A stretch of DNA of 64,000 nt, taken from Aquimarina sp. AU474 (GTDB lineage Bacteria > Bacteroidota > Bacteroidia > Flavobacteriales > Flavobacteriaceae). Within the stretch, counting starts at the first letter, position 1. Every line of letters starts with the position of its first letter. The position numbers were made by a program, and so were the translations under genes. This document shows, piece by piece, positions 34,028 through 43,973 of this stretch. Below the pieces are notes generated by a model that made no database searches, was not told where the DNA came from, and was given only the letters and a program-made list of their open reading frames with translations. Location: positions 1,693,331-1,757,330 of the forward strand of contig NZ_OMPE01000009.1 of assembly GCF_900312815.1 (NCBI RefSeq), in the 5' to 3' direction.

Positions 34028-34050
34028 ATTTTAAATAAATTTCAATGTTT

Positions 34051-36558
34051 TTATTTCTTAGGCTCGAGAATAGAAGTTACTCGTTCTACAATATCTTGTA
34101 AATGATATCTTGTCATTTGATCACGGCTTCTTCCAATAGCATTTCTAGTATCTCTTCGTAGCGCGTTTAGTTCTGCTCGCACTACAGCTCTAATGTCACT
34201 TTGAGAAGCGTTTACATTAGTTCTTACTACAAAACGCCTTATGTTTTCCGGAACTTTAGGTTGCTCTTTGATCATTAAAAACTCCATTCTATCAACATAA
34301 GCTCTTTGTAAATTACGACGATATACATCTATAGCTTTACCACTTTGTAACTCTGACCATAACCCAGATCTTAATTGAGTCATCATGTTAAGCAAAGTAT
34401 AAGCTTCGTTAGAATTTAAAGCTTCATTTTCGATTAATCTAGCCATTCTACCATGTTCTAATAATCTATTTAAAGTTCTAGATTGAAAATTGCGAATACG
34501 TTCGATACTACCGGCAAATTCTATCTTATCAAAGATGTTTTTGTCTAATAACCACTCTGGCGTAGCAAATAACTGTTCATGCAAAAACTGCATAGCACGT
34601 TTTTGATTTTCTTTACTTACATGAGTATAGACAGCTCCTTCCTGGTCATATGTTTTGTAATATTCATATACTCCCCCGATATTAGAGCTTACATGTCCCA
34701 TATATCTATTAAACTGACCCAACACTTGCTGGTACATGGTTCCTAGATCATCATAGTTTTTACCATCTTCGGCAGTCCATTTAATTAAGTTAGGTACAAT
34801 ACGTTTTAAATTTTTAATACCATATGTACTAGCATTTACAGCATCATCACCCAAATCCTCGGTTTGAGAACTAGGATCGATTACCCCAAATTGTTGTTTT
34901 CCAAAACGGTACATTGGGTCATTTTGATGTTTAAGAATCCATTGATCTAATGTTTTCTTTTCTTCTTTGGCGCTCTTATCTAGTATAGGTCTATATCCCC
35001 ATCTTATCGCATGCTTGTCATAAATACCAATATTTGGCATTAGGGCAACATCGCCATCTCCAGGTTGTGCTACATAATTAAAACGAGCATAATCCATTAT
35101 TGAAGGTGCAGTACCATATTTCTTGGTGAATTCTGGATTTCTAAGAGATTCAACAGGATAAGCAACGCTACTACCCATATTGTGGGGTAAACCTAAAGTG
35201 TGACCTACTTCGTGAGCCGATACGAACCTGATCAAACGACCCATAACTTCATCTTTAAAGGCAACATTTTGAGCATTTGGATTGATGGCTGCTGTTTGTA
35301 CAAAAAACCAATTTCTTAATAGCGTCATAACATTATGATACCAGTTGATATCACTTTCTAGAACTTCTCCAGATCTTGGGTCACTTACATGAGGGCCGTT
35401 TGCATTAGGTATTGGTGATGCCAAATAACGCACTACAGAGTAGCGTACATCTTCGGGGCTCCAATCGGGATCTTCTTCTTTGCTTGGAGGATCTTTGGCG
35501 ATAATAGCATCTTTAAAACCGGCTTGTTCAAAGGCTACTTGCCAATCTTCGACACCTTTTTTGATATATTGTCTCCACTTTTTTGGAGTAGCTCTATCAA
35601 TGTAGTATACGATTTGTTTTTTAGGAACCACCAATTCTCCTCTTTTAAACTTAGCTACGTCTTCAGGCTTCACTTCTAATCTCCAGCGATCCAAATATCT
35701 TACGGTTTTACTCTCTTGAGCTTCTAGACCATAATCTGTTTGTCCTCTTGCAAACCACCCTACACGTTGGTCAAAGTAACGACGTTTCATAGGAGTTTTA
35801 GGAAGTAATATCATAGAATTACTCATTTCTAATGAGATAGATCCTGTACTTGTGTTTGAAGGAGCTTCGGCAGCATTATAAGTTTTAACATGACGAGCTT
35901 CAATATTTAGAGGATAACTTCGTATAGTGTCGATATACGACCGACTATCATCTAATTTCGAAATCTTATATTGTTTGCGTCTATTATCCGGAAAGCCTAA
36001 AGCTTTCACATCTTTTTTAAATAAACTAGTGACATCAATTACCGTTGCGTTATTAGTCGTGCTAGTAGAATCTTTATGAAAAGCCTTGATAGGAAAAGCA
36101 TATAGAACAGGTTCAAAATTAGAATTAACAACAGCTTCATGAATAGGTAATGAGTCTGAAGCAAAAACTTGATGTGAAACTACACGAAGTAATATTTGCC
36201 TATTTTTCTTTTGCCATCGTAGTACTTGAGTGTTTTGTTTTCCGCCACCAAACCCAATTCCGGCAGCAGTCTTGGCAATACGAGTTACCATCAACATTTC
36301 TCGATTTAATAAAGTATCAGGTATTTCATAGAAATATTTGTCGTTTACATGATGAATGTCGAACAAACCTTTATCCGTCTTCGCATTTTTGGTAATGACT
36401 TTGCTATAAGGCATAATAGTGTCCTTTTTACCTCCTTTTTTTTGAGGAGCTATAGCTGTCTTTTTTCCTTTTTTTCTTTTTTTGGATTGAAAAGCATAAC
36501 AATCCGCTGTTGTAATGGTTATCATCAATAGAAATAACCAAAATGTATTTTTTAGCAT
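34051..36558 (-). CDS. Zinc-dependent metalloprotease (DUF5117/DUF5118-type)
   Basis: An 835-residue exported protein. Signal peptide 1-23; a Lys-rich segment (24-47) follows. The catalytic site is HEVGHTLGLPH (H449, E450, H453, H459), the extended HExxHxxGxxH metzincin motif, and the Met-turn SIMDYARFNYVAQPGD follows about 40 residues later. The N-terminal (about 95-230) and C-terminal regions match the DUF5118 and DUF5117 domains that flank this protease in Bacteroidota. It is secreted or periplasmic; substrate unknown. It lies between the helical hypothetical gene and a helical repeat gene on the same strand, probably as an independent unit. Confidence 0.9.
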   Translation of the reverse strand: MLKNTFWLFLLMITITTADCYAFQSKKRKKGKKTAIAPQKKGGKKDTIMPYSKVITKNAKTDKGLFDIHHVNDKYFYEIPDTLLNREMLMVTRIAKTAAGIGFGGGKQNTQVLRWQKKNRQILLRVVSHQVFASDSLPIHEAVVNSNFEPVLYAFPIKAFHKDSTSTTNNATVIDVTSLFKKDVKALGFPDNRRKQYKISKLDDSRSYIDTIRSYPLNIEARHVKTYNAAEAPSNTSTGSISLEMSNSMILLPKTPMKRRYFDQRVGWFARGQTDYGLEAQESKTVRYLDRWRLEVKPEDVAKFKRGELVVPKKQIVYYIDRATPKKWRQYIKKGVEDWQVAFEQAGFKDAIIAKDPPSKEEDPDWSPEDVRYSVVRYLASPIPNANGPHVSDPRSGEVLESDINWYHNVMTLLRNWFFVQTAAINPNAQNVAFKDEVMGRLIRFVSAHEVGHTLGLPHNMGSSVAYPVESLRNPEFTKKYGTAPSIMDYARFNYVAQPGDGDVALMPNIGIYDKHAIRWGYRPILDKSAKEEKKTLDQWILKHQNDPMYRFGKQQFGVIDPSSQTEDLGDDAVNASTYGIKNLKRIVPNLIKWTAEDGKNYDDLGTMYQQVLGQFNRYMGHVSSNIGGVYEYYKTYDQEGAVYTHVSKENQKRAMQFLHEQLFATPEWLLDKNIFDKIEFAGSIERIRNFQSRTLNRLLEHGRMARLIENEALNSNEAYTLLNMMTQLRSGLWSELQSGKAIDVYRRNLQRAYVDRMEFLMIKEQPKVPENIRRFVVRTNVNASQSDIRAVVRAELNALRRDTRNAIGRSRDQMTRYHLQDIVERVTSILEPKK

Positions 36559-36645
36559 ATGAAGAGTTTTAAACGGCGGAAAGTACTAAAATTACATAAG
36601 CGCTTATGTGAAAGTAAGGTTAAAGAGTATTTTTTAACAAAATTA

Positions 36646-38127
36646 TTAGTTTACCAGCTTTAGTGTTGTGGTATATAATTCTGTATTATATGCCTTAGAT
36701 CTTATCCAAGCATAAAAACTTATTTCAAAAATATCTTCTTGTTCTCGTGTTGATGTGGTAAGTGAATTTGATATTTTGTTTCTAAAAATGTCAGTTGTAG
36801 CAACCTCAGGTTTACGATCATACTCGAGCGCTAGTTTTAAAAATTCTAAAGCTCTATTTTCATTATTATTTTTAAGGTATACACTATGTTTTTTTCTAAA
36901 ACTATTTGCCCGCGATTCTACCAAATCAATATTATTTAGTTCGATATGTAAAAGAATTTCTACCAGGTTTTTCTTAACCACCCAGATTGTCCCAGCTTTT
37001 TCAGCATACCAATGATCGCTATGATATAGGTTAGTTAATACACCTAAAGCTTCTTTAAACCTTGATTGCATGAAATAAAATACAATCAAGCTTAGTTTAA
37101 GATCTAATAAATATGTTATTTGTTCTTTATGTTTGGCATCTTCAAAAGCATGAATTGTGGTAATAGCCAAATTCGCATTCCCAGTATAATTAAGGTTTAA
37201 GGTATAGAGTAATATATATTGAGGGTAGAATCGACGATGGTATTTATATTGATACTTATCCATCTGATCTTTCATTAACGAAAGATAACGCATTGAAGTT
37301 TCAAAATTCTTATTTCTAAAATAAGCATTGGCTACATAATATAAGATCTGAATATGATAAAATAAATGCTTGTCGATAAGTTTTTCTCTTGTGTCAATGA
37401 GAGTATATGCTTCTTCAACAAAAGGCAATATGGTAAAATAATCACGTGTGGCTTGGGCTGCGGTATTTGTAATTTCTAAAATTTTAAATAAGGATCTAAA
37501 CGTTAAATCTTGGGTGATTGAAATTCCAAATTTTGATAGGGTATCACGTATTACTATTGCAAAATCTTTGTGTTTTTTGATAAGTTTATTTTGTACGGTT
37601 GCATAAAATAAATTGAGATTTTCTTCTTGCTGTATGGATGCCTTGTTGTTGTTAAAGTCGGAGATTAGGGTTTCTAATGGTGTTGTAATGTTAAGATGGG
37701 CATATTGGATTTTGGTATAATAAATTTCGTTTAAGATGCTGTACAAGTCGTAAGTTTTTGCCTTAAGTTCTGCTTTTTGGATAGTTTTTAAGGCTATCTT
37801 ATATTGTTTTTGCTCAAAAAATATTCTACTTGCTAATAAGAGTTTGAGGATATCCATCTCTTCAGAGGTTTCGCCTTCAAAACTCTTAGAGGCTACAAAA
37901 TCTATTAAATTATCATGTAATCTTTTGCATAGTGCATGAAAAGCACCTTTAGCAGGTTTGCCATAAATCTTTACATCAAGACCTTTGACCTCATCATGAA
38001 CGTTCATTAATTTAAATAATTGAATATTCTTGGTGTCATTCCTTTTGTTTTTTTGTCGAAGTAAAGTGATGAAACTTCGTTTGTCTTCATCGGATAAAGT
38101 GCGAATAATAGATACAGTATGATTCAT
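36646..38127 (-). CDS. Helical repeat (TPR-like) hypothetical protein
   Basis: A soluble 493-residue protein without signal peptide. It is built from repeating helical pairs, e.g. ILLASRIFFEQKQYKIALKTIQKAELKAK, VANAYFRNKNFETSMRYLSLMKDQMDKY and LIVFYFMQSRFKEALGVLTNLYHS, which fit TPR-like packing. No catalytic motif. A family of such proteins of about 500 residues is widespread in Bacteroidota without function. It may act as a protein-protein adaptor. No regulatory site is obvious upstream beyond AT-rich DNA. Confidence 0.72.
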   Translation of the reverse strand: MNHTVSIIRTLSDEDKRSFITLLRQKNKRNDTKNIQLFKLMNVHDEVKGLDVKIYGKPAKGAFHALCKRLHDNLIDFVASKSFEGETSEEMDILKLLLASRIFFEQKQYKIALKTIQKAELKAKTYDLYSILNEIYYTKIQYAHLNITTPLETLISDFNNNKASIQQEENLNLFYATVQNKLIKKHKDFAIVIRDTLSKFGISITQDLTFRSLFKILEITNTAAQATRDYFTILPFVEEAYTLIDTREKLIDKHLFYHIQILYYVANAYFRNKNFETSMRYLSLMKDQMDKYQYKYHRRFYPQYILLYTLNLNYTGNANLAITTIHAFEDAKHKEQITYLLDLKLSLIVFYFMQSRFKEALGVLTNLYHSDHWYAEKAGTIWVVKKNLVEILLHIELNNIDLVESRANSFRKKHSVYLKNNNENRALEFLKLALEYDRKPEVATTDIFRNKISNSLTTSTREQEDIFEISFYAWIRSKAYNTELYTTTLKLVN

Positions 38128-38295
38128 TATATCGTAAGTAAAATATGATATAAATATACTATATTAAGACTTAATGATATATTTTTAATTAATTATATCG
38201 TAAGTTTTTGCAAAAACTAGAATTTAATACCTGACTAGATGATCGCACATTTGTACTGTTCAAAATAAAAAAATAATCATCAAAATTAATTAATT

Positions 38296-38772
38296 ATGGA
38301 CTACAAATTTAGTAATGATGTATCTGAGGATACTACAAACGAAAAGTTAGAAAAAAAAGAAGTTAAGGTATATGATCAAAAGCCAACGCCGGCTTTTATA
38401 TCAGCATCATGGTCTGCTTTATTCATTGGTATGATATCCTATTGCATAGGTTTATGGAATGCGTTTATGCCATTAAATGAAAAGGGATATTATTTTACAA
38501 TCTTATTATTTGGATTGTTTTCTGCGGTATCTGTACAAAAAAGTGTTAGGGATAGATTAGAAGGGATTCCTGTTACAGAAATCTACTATGGGATTAGTTG
38601 GTTTACAACAATCATTTCTATTTTATTATTAATTGTTGGTTTATGGAATGCTGATCTAGAATTAAGTGAGAAAGGGTTTTATGGGATGTCCTTTACACTA
38701 AGTTTATTTGCGGCCATTGCCGTACAGAAAAATACTAGAGATAAGAAGTATATCGAAAGTAAGGAGCAATAA
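38296..38772 (+). CDS. YiaA/YiaB two-helix-domain membrane protein
   Basis: 158 residues with two copies of the YiaAB two-helix domain: AFISASWSALFIGMISYCIGLWNA...LNEKGYYFTILLFGLFSAVSVQKSVRD and a second at about 95-150 ending in SLFAAIAVQKNTRDKK. It is an inner-membrane protein of unknown role, known in E. coli YiaA/YiaB. Both repeats carry a charged Arg/Lys-Asp end (VQKxxRD). It is followed by two hairpins, so it is a single-gene unit. Confidence 0.9.
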   Translation: MDYKFSNDVSEDTTNEKLEKKEVKVYDQKPTPAFISASWSALFIGMISYCIGLWNAFMPLNEKGYYFTILLFGLFSAVSVQKSVRDRLEGIPVTEIYYGISWFTTIISILLLIVGLWNADLELSEKGFYGMSFTLSLFAAIAVQKNTRDKKYIESKEQ

Positions 38773-38779
38773 TCAAAAG

Positions 38780-38844
38780 AAGGAGCTATGTTGATTTGAT
38801 TCTAAGTAATAAGATCAAAATCAATACCCGGGGGGAAGCTCCTT
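38780..38844 (+). terminator. Long hairpin just downstream of yiaA
   Basis: AAGGAGCT (38780-38787) pairs with AGCTCCTT (38837-38844), and inside it TTGATTTGAT pairs imperfectly with ATCAAAATCAA. The structure is followed by GTTTTG. It begins eight bases after the stop and probably ends or stabilises the yiaA mRNA. Confidence 0.5.
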
Positions 38845-38862
38845 GTTTTGATGATTAGAAAG

Positions 38863-38891
38863 GGCAGCTGTATAAGGCAGCTGCCTTTTTA
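38863..38891 (+). terminator. Rho-independent terminator between yiaA and the DUF2157 gene
   Basis: GGCAGCTG (38863-38870) pairs with CAGCTGCC (38878-38885), seven-base loop, followed by T5-6. It is the stronger of the two hairpins in this gap. Confidence 0.85.
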
Positions 38892-38922
38892 ACTAAAATG
38901 TATCACTAAACAACTTTGTATC

Positions 38923-40224
38923 ATGAGTTCAAAATTTAATAAAGAACTGCAAACACTGGTAAGAGATAAAGTTATTTCACCAGAACTTGCAAATAAGATA
39001 GAACAATACTATGCGACTAAAAATTTGGGGAAACCCAATAAGTTGTTCACTATTTTTGGGATTTTTGGAGCATTATTAGTAGGGTCAGGTATTATCTTGA
39101 TGCTCGCGCATAACTGGGATGATTTTTCAAGAATTACTAAAACAATACTTGCTTTTATTCCTTTGGTTATTGGTCAATTTATGGTCGGTTTTTCAATTCT
39201 TAAAGAAAAAAGTACAGCGTGGAAAGAAGCTACAGGAACTTTTCTGTTTTTCTCAGTTGGAGCTTGCATATCTCTAATCAGTCAGGTATATAATATTCCC
39301 GGAGAACTAGGGTCTTATTTACTTACTTGGATCATTTTGTGTTTACCCATGATTTATGTATTGAGATCTAATGCGGTAGCATTACTTGTACTTATTTTAA
39401 GTACTTATTATGCCATCGAAGTAGGGTTGTGGAATTATCGACATCGTGAAACACCTTGGTTATATGTTGTATTCTTATTAGCCATTATTCCGCATTATTA
39501 TAATTTGTTAAGAACGAGGATTTCTAGTAATACAATCACAATATTTAATTGGATTATTCCAATAAGCATTACAATAGCTTTGAGTGCTTTTGTTGGTGAT
39601 AATGGAGCGTTAGGGTTTTTAATGTATATGACGGCTTATGGTTTGCTTTATAATGTAGGGAAACTTACCATATTTAATAAGCTTAGAATCCTACGAAACG
39701 GGTATACTGTGATTGGTTCATTAGGAACAGTGATATCATTGATGATATTTACATTCAGGTGGGTATGGGATGATCTTATAGGTAAATTTAATTATGGTTC
39801 TAATGAATTGTATGTGGCACTAGCATTATTTGTAATTGCATTTGTAATGTTGGCAAACATGGTTCTTAAAAAAGGTTTGAAAAAAATCAATCTATTTCAA
39901 GTAACATTTATACTGTTCTGGATAGTGTACTTCTCGTTTTCTTCATCGATAGTAGTCCCTGTTATTTTGATGAATGTACTAGTATTTGTTTTAGGGATAT
40001 CTGCTATAAAAATAGGAGTAGATAAATTTAATTTTGGAATACTTAATTATGGACTATTAATTATTGCTACACTAATTATCTGTAGATTTTTTGACACAGG
40101 TATGAGTTTTGTAATCCGAGGAATATTATTTGTATTGGTAGGAACTGGTTTTTTTGTTACCAATTATATTATGTTAAAGAAACAACAAAGGTTTAAACAA
40201 CAAATTAAAGATTTACAGGTATGA
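38923..40224 (+). CDS. DUF2157 membrane protein
   Basis: 433 residues. The first 40 form a soluble helix pair (LVRDKVISPELANKIEQYYATKN), the usual DUF2157 opening, followed by about 12 membrane helices from residue 44. It begins with FGIFGALLVGSGIILMLAHNWDDFSRITKTILAF, the most conserved part of the family. Function unknown; such proteins pair with GDYXXLXY proteins, as here: the next gene overlaps by four bases. A CAACTTTG box five bases before the ATG resembles the -7 element with one mismatch, hinting at a leaderless mRNA. Confidence 0.88.
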   Translation: MSSKFNKELQTLVRDKVISPELANKIEQYYATKNLGKPNKLFTIFGIFGALLVGSGIILMLAHNWDDFSRITKTILAFIPLVIGQFMVGFSILKEKSTAWKEATGTFLFFSVGACISLISQVYNIPGELGSYLLTWIILCLPMIYVLRSNAVALLVLILSTYYAIEVGLWNYRHRETPWLYVVFLLAIIPHYYNLLRTRISSNTITIFNWIIPISITIALSAFVGDNGALGFLMYMTAYGLLYNVGKLTIFNKLRILRNGYTVIGSLGTVISLMIFTFRWVWDDLIGKFNYGSNELYVALALFVIAFVMLANMVLKKGLKKINLFQVTFILFWIVYFSFSSSIVVPVILMNVLVFVLGISAIKIGVDKFNFGILNYGLLIIATLIICRFFDTGMSFVIRGILFVLVGTGFFVTNYIMLKKQQRFKQQIKDLQV

Positions 40225-40772
40225 AAACAATTCACTTATTTATAGGATTTATGCTACTGGTATTAGTGCAAATTTTTATTCCAGTACAAATGATATGGGA
40301 GCAAGAAGATGTGCTTATTTCTGGAGAAGTATATAAGTTTAAAACCAGACCGATTGACCCAACAGATCCTTTTAGAGGAAAATACATAACACTGCAATAC
40401 GAGATGGATTCTTTTACAAAAGAAGATACAAGTTATGCGTATGGAGATAAAATAAGAATCTATATCAAAAAAGATGACAACGGTTTTGCTGTTCCTGTAG
40501 CCATAAGTAAAAAACCATTGACTAGCTCTAAGGATTTTATATTAGCAAAAGTAATCGGGAACTATAACAAAGAGATAAGTTTTGAATTACCTTTTAATAG
40601 ATTTTATATGGAAGAAACCAAAGCTTATGATGCAGAAAAAGCATATCGAAAAGTGAATCGGGATGGTTTGAAAGAAAATGTATATGCAGAGGTGTATGTT
40701 AAGGATGGGGTTTCAGTTCTTAAGAATGTAATTATCGATGGGATCCCGATACAGGAATATGTTGAGAAATAG
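40221..40772 (+). CDS. GDYXXLXY-motif membrane-anchored protein
   Basis: 183 residues with one N-terminal membrane helix (about 5-22). The motif RGKYITLQYEMD (about 52-63) is the GDYxxLxY signature with Lys in place of Asp, preceded by KTRPIDPTDPFRG, the typical context. The outer domain is beta-rich. The family is nearly always coupled to DUF2157/DUF4401 membrane proteins, and here the two genes overlap by four bases, so the products likely form one complex. Confidence 0.85.
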   Translation: MKTIHLFIGFMLLVLVQIFIPVQMIWEQEDVLISGEVYKFKTRPIDPTDPFRGKYITLQYEMDSFTKEDTSYAYGDKIRIYIKKDDNGFAVPVAISKKPLTSSKDFILAKVIGNYNKEISFELPFNRFYMEETKAYDAEKAYRKVNRDGLKENVYAEVYVKDGVSVLKNVIIDGIPIQEYVEK

Positions 40773-40842
40773 GGTACACGTTAAACCATTTTAAAATATC
40801 GCAGTCATAGAAGTATAAGAAACTAAAAAAAAAGCTAAGACT

Positions 40843-41187
40843 ATGGGTGCGATATTAAAAATGTGGATACCGATTTTAATAATTTGTTTTTTAACAACTT
40901 CTTGCGCTACAACGGTTACTGTTCGTCCTGCTAGAGGAGTTGTAGTTACTAAATTAAATCACCCCAGAGTTGTAGTACATAATAACGTAAGATATTATAA
41001 AAGTAGAGGAGTATGGTATATAAAAAAGAACAAATCTTATAGGACGGTAACTGTGCCAGTCGGAGTTAGAGTGACTACTTTACCAAGAGGGTATAAAGTA
41101 GTTAAGATTAGAGGTGTAAAGTATTTTGCACATAATGGTGTGTACTATAAAAGATCTGGAAGAAAATATATAGTGGTTAATGTGTAA
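40843..41187 (+). CDS. DUF6515-like small lipoprotein
   Basis: 114 residues; a hydrophobic signal ends in TTSC (cysteine at about 21). The mature part is very basic and consists of short beta-repeats: GVWYIKKNKSYRTVTVPVGVRVTTLPRGYKVVKIRGVKYFAHNGVYYKR, with paired aromatic VRYYKS / VKYFAH / VYYKR strands as in DUF6515 proteins. Probably a surface lipoprotein. The function is unknown. It may start at the ATG used or at a second ATG 18 bases downstream. It is followed by a strong bidirectional terminator. Confidence 0.72.
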   Translation: MGAILKMWIPILIICFLTTSCATTVTVRPARGVVVTKLNHPRVVVHNNVRYYKSRGVWYIKKNKSYRTVTVPVGVRVTTLPRGYKVVKIRGVKYFAHNGVYYKRSGRKYIVVNV

Positions 41188-41213
41188 AAGTGCATTAATT
41201 AAATAAACTATCC

Positions 41214-41265
41214 TATAAAAAAAGTGGTTAGAAGCCTGTTGCGACAGTCTAACCACTTTGTTATT
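41214..41265. terminator. Bidirectional terminator between convergent genes
   Basis: AAAGTGGTTAGA (41221-41232) pairs perfectly with TCTAACCACTTT (41248-41259). The loop is 15 bases; A-rich on the left and T-rich on the right. Confidence 0.85.
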
Positions 41266-41282
41266 GCAATATTTTTATCGCT

Positions 41283-41888
41283 TTACCAAGCTTCTTCTAT
41301 TTTTAAGCGTTTTCCATTTTGATAAGACCCAATGAAAGCATTTCTAAAACCCATTCGTACGAGTTCTCTACGAAACTTTTTAGCTTCATTTAATGTTTCA
41401 AAATTACCTAAGGCATATTTGTTAAACCCTTCACTTTTAATTTCTTTCAAGTTTACAAAACTATCTGAATACAAAGACAGTCTCTTTTCTTCGAAGGCAC
41501 CAATCTGAACCGCATATACTATTTGATCATTTATAGAACCAGCATCTTCATTAGAGTTATTTCCATCTATTTCTTGATTCATAGAAAGGTTCTGAAGCGT
41601 TGCCTCTAATTCTGTAACTTTGTTTTCAAGAATCCCTACTTGTTCTTTATGTTTTTTCTGAGAAATCATATTCGCAGGAGTATTAAATTGCATAAAATAA
41701 ACCGTTCCTGCAACTCCAAGTAAGGCAATTATACCCAGTATTATAGTAGCGATCTTAAATTTCCGAGAGTTTTCTTTCTCGTCCTTAACCGCTTTTTCGC
41801 TCAAATAGCCTGCAGAACGCGCAGATTCTTCAGATTTTTCTATTTGATCTTTAAAACTTTGTAATTCTTCGTCTGTGATAAAAGGCAT
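41283..41888 (-). CDS. SPOR domain membrane protein
   Basis: 201 residues from the ATG (MPFITDEELQSFKDQ). A cytoplasmic helix (1-45) rich in Glu/Lys, one membrane helix (about 57-78), a coiled-coil segment (85-110) and a C-terminal SPOR domain (about 128-201: VYAVQIGAFEEK, NKYALGNFETLNEAKKFRREL). SPOR domains bind peptidoglycan stripped of stem peptides at the division site, so a division role is likely. Single gene, ended by the shared terminator. Confidence 0.88.
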   Translation of the reverse strand: MPFITDEELQSFKDQIEKSEESARSAGYLSEKAVKDEKENSRKFKIATIILGIIALLGVAGTVYFMQFNTPANMISQKKHKEQVGILENKVTELEATLQNLSMNQEIDGNNSNEDAGSINDQIVYAVQIGAFEEKRLSLYSDSFVNLKEIKSEGFNKYALGNFETLNEAKKFRRELVRMGFRNAFIGSYQNGKRLKIEEAW

Positions 41889-42079
41889 GTTGTTAGTTTT
41901 TAAAACACTCAAATATAGGAGATTCTTGTAAAACTTCAATATTTAAATGGATTTGGGTTGTTGAGAAGGTCAAACATTGCGAGATATCGGTGTGCATAAC
42001 AATTAAGGTTTATTTAATTGAGAGGTAACATAGAAATATGAAACTGAAAATACCTTTACGAAGTAATAAAATTAGATAA

Positions 42080-43837
42080 ATGGATAGAAGAAAGTTTTTT
42101 GAAAAGTCACTTTTGGTTACAGGTGGTTTAATATTGGCTCCAATATATATTAGTTGCAATGATGATGATGATTTACCAATTGGAGAGATTCCTGATTTAA
42201 CTACAGATAATTTTTTTGAAGGGTTAGCTAGCTTTGATCCAACTCAAACTAGTATAATTTTATGGACCAGATTTACACCTGTTTCAAAAATAATGTCAAA
42301 ATTATCTCCAGTAGAAGGGATTACATTAAACTGGCAATTGTCTATCGATAAAACCTTTGAAAAAGTTTTAAGAAGTGGTGAAATAAGTGCGTTTGCAGAG
42401 AATGACTATACGGTAGCCATAGATGTTCAGGATTTACCCTCAAATGAAAAATTTTACTACCGATTTTTTAACATAGATACCAAAACAGTATCAGTAATTG
42501 GGGAAACCATAACCTTGCCAGGAGTTGGGGATGCCGTTGCTGATGTAAAATTAGCAGTATGTTCTTGTGCAAACTTTGCAGCAGGTCTTTTTAATACTTA
42601 TGGGATGATGGCAAATTCTGATGCAGATGTAATTGTGCATCTAGGGGATTATATATATGAGTATGGAGAAGGAGAATATGGTACTAATGAGAATACAGTC
42701 GCTTTAAATAGAGTGCATAGTCCTGCAAATGAAATTATAAGCTTAGAAGATTATAGAAGCAGATATAAGCAATACCGTAGTGACAAACAATTACAGTTAG
42801 CTCATCAAAAGAAACCTTTTATCTGCGTTTGGGATGATCATGAAGTTACAAATGATGCATATAAATATGGGGCAGAGAACCATCAAGAAAACGAAGGTTC
42901 TTATGAGGCACGAAAGCAAAGAGCGATACAAGTATATAGTGAGTTTTTACCAATACGATCCACAGATCCATATAAGATATATCGATCTTTTGATTTTGGG
43001 TCTATTTTGAGTCTACATATGTTAGATACTAGAATTATAGGAAGAGATAAGCAAATATCATATAACACTTTCTTTGATTTTAACACAGGGCAATTGGATG
43101 GTGATGCTTTTCAGGAAGCATTATTAAATCCTAATAGAACACTTTTAGGGGCAGAACAATTAACATGGTTGTCCGGGTCAATATCAGGAAGTACTTCATC
43201 TTGGCAGGTTTTGGGACAACAAGTATTGATGGGGAAAATGTTTATGCCAGCAGAATTACTTATTATTTTGGGGCGAGTTGTTGCAGAAATTGGTGCAGCA
43301 GGAAGCGTTACTCCAGAAACGACACAAGCTTTTCAAGATTCATTAGCACAGCTTACCGATATAAAAAGTAGATTAATAGCAGGAGATGTAACATTAACTA
43401 CCGAAGAAATTACCAGAGTTAGAACTGTATTGCCGTACAATCTAGATTCTTGGGATGGTTATTTTACAGAAAGAGAGCAACTTTTTGCGGCATTAGCAGG
43501 AAAAAAGACTGTATGTCTCGCTGGAGACACGCATAATGCATGGCACAGTCTATTAAAAAATGCTAGTGGAGAAGAGGTAGGAGTAGAATTTGCTACTCCT
43601 TCGGTAACATCACCTGGATTTGAGGAATTTGCAGGATTACCAGATAATCAAATAAGTGGATTTGAGGCCTCACTTCAAACACTTATCGATGATTTACAAT
43701 ACACAGATTCTTCGCGAAGAGGGTATTTAAAAGTTGCTTTTACTTCTAGTACAGCAGAGGCAAAATGGATATTTGTGGATACTATAGCACAAGAAAATTA
43801 TACCGAAACTATAGGGAACACAATAACGTATAGTTAG
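42080..43837 (+). CDS. PhoD-like alkaline phosphatase/phosphodiesterase
   Basis: A 585-residue exported enzyme. The N-terminus has an RR pair followed by a hydrophobic run and a Cys (YISC), fitting a Tat signal with lipoprotein processing, then an Asp-rich tract (34-37). The catalytic domain has the PhoD features: AVCSCANFAAGLFNTYG, VIVHLGDYIYEYGEG, KPFICVWDDHEVTND, LDTRIIGRDKQ and LAGDTHNAWHSLL, which supply the Fe/Ca-binding aspartates, cysteine and histidines. PhoD enzymes release phosphate from phosphoesters outside the cytoplasm. Single gene with its own terminator; no Pho box analysis was possible. Confidence 0.93.
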   Translation: MDRRKFFEKSLLVTGGLILAPIYISCNDDDDLPIGEIPDLTTDNFFEGLASFDPTQTSIILWTRFTPVSKIMSKLSPVEGITLNWQLSIDKTFEKVLRSGEISAFAENDYTVAIDVQDLPSNEKFYYRFFNIDTKTVSVIGETITLPGVGDAVADVKLAVCSCANFAAGLFNTYGMMANSDADVIVHLGDYIYEYGEGEYGTNENTVALNRVHSPANEIISLEDYRSRYKQYRSDKQLQLAHQKKPFICVWDDHEVTNDAYKYGAENHQENEGSYEARKQRAIQVYSEFLPIRSTDPYKIYRSFDFGSILSLHMLDTRIIGRDKQISYNTFFDFNTGQLDGDAFQEALLNPNRTLLGAEQLTWLSGSISGSTSSWQVLGQQVLMGKMFMPAELLIILGRVVAEIGAAGSVTPETTQAFQDSLAQLTDIKSRLIAGDVTLTTEEITRVRTVLPYNLDSWDGYFTEREQLFAALAGKKTVCLAGDTHNAWHSLLKNASGEEVGVEFATPSVTSPGFEEFAGLPDNQISGFEASLQTLIDDLQYTDSSRRGYLKVAFTSSTAEAKWIFVDTIAQENYTETIGNTITYS

Positions 43838-43857
43838 GATTTTTTTTAAAAAGGAGA

Positions 43858-43892
43858 AGGAGGCGTTTTATCAAGGCGCCTCCTATTTTTTT
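43858..43892 (+). terminator. Rho-independent terminator of the phoD-like gene
   Basis: AGGAGGCG (43858-43865) pairs with CGCCTCCT (43877-43884), followed by ATTTTTTT. Confidence 0.9.
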
Positions 43893-43973
43893 AGCATGGT
43901 AATGAAGATTTATCGCATTGAAATGTAAGCTAGTACATAAAAGTTTCGACCCATTTAAGAAAAAATACAAGTA

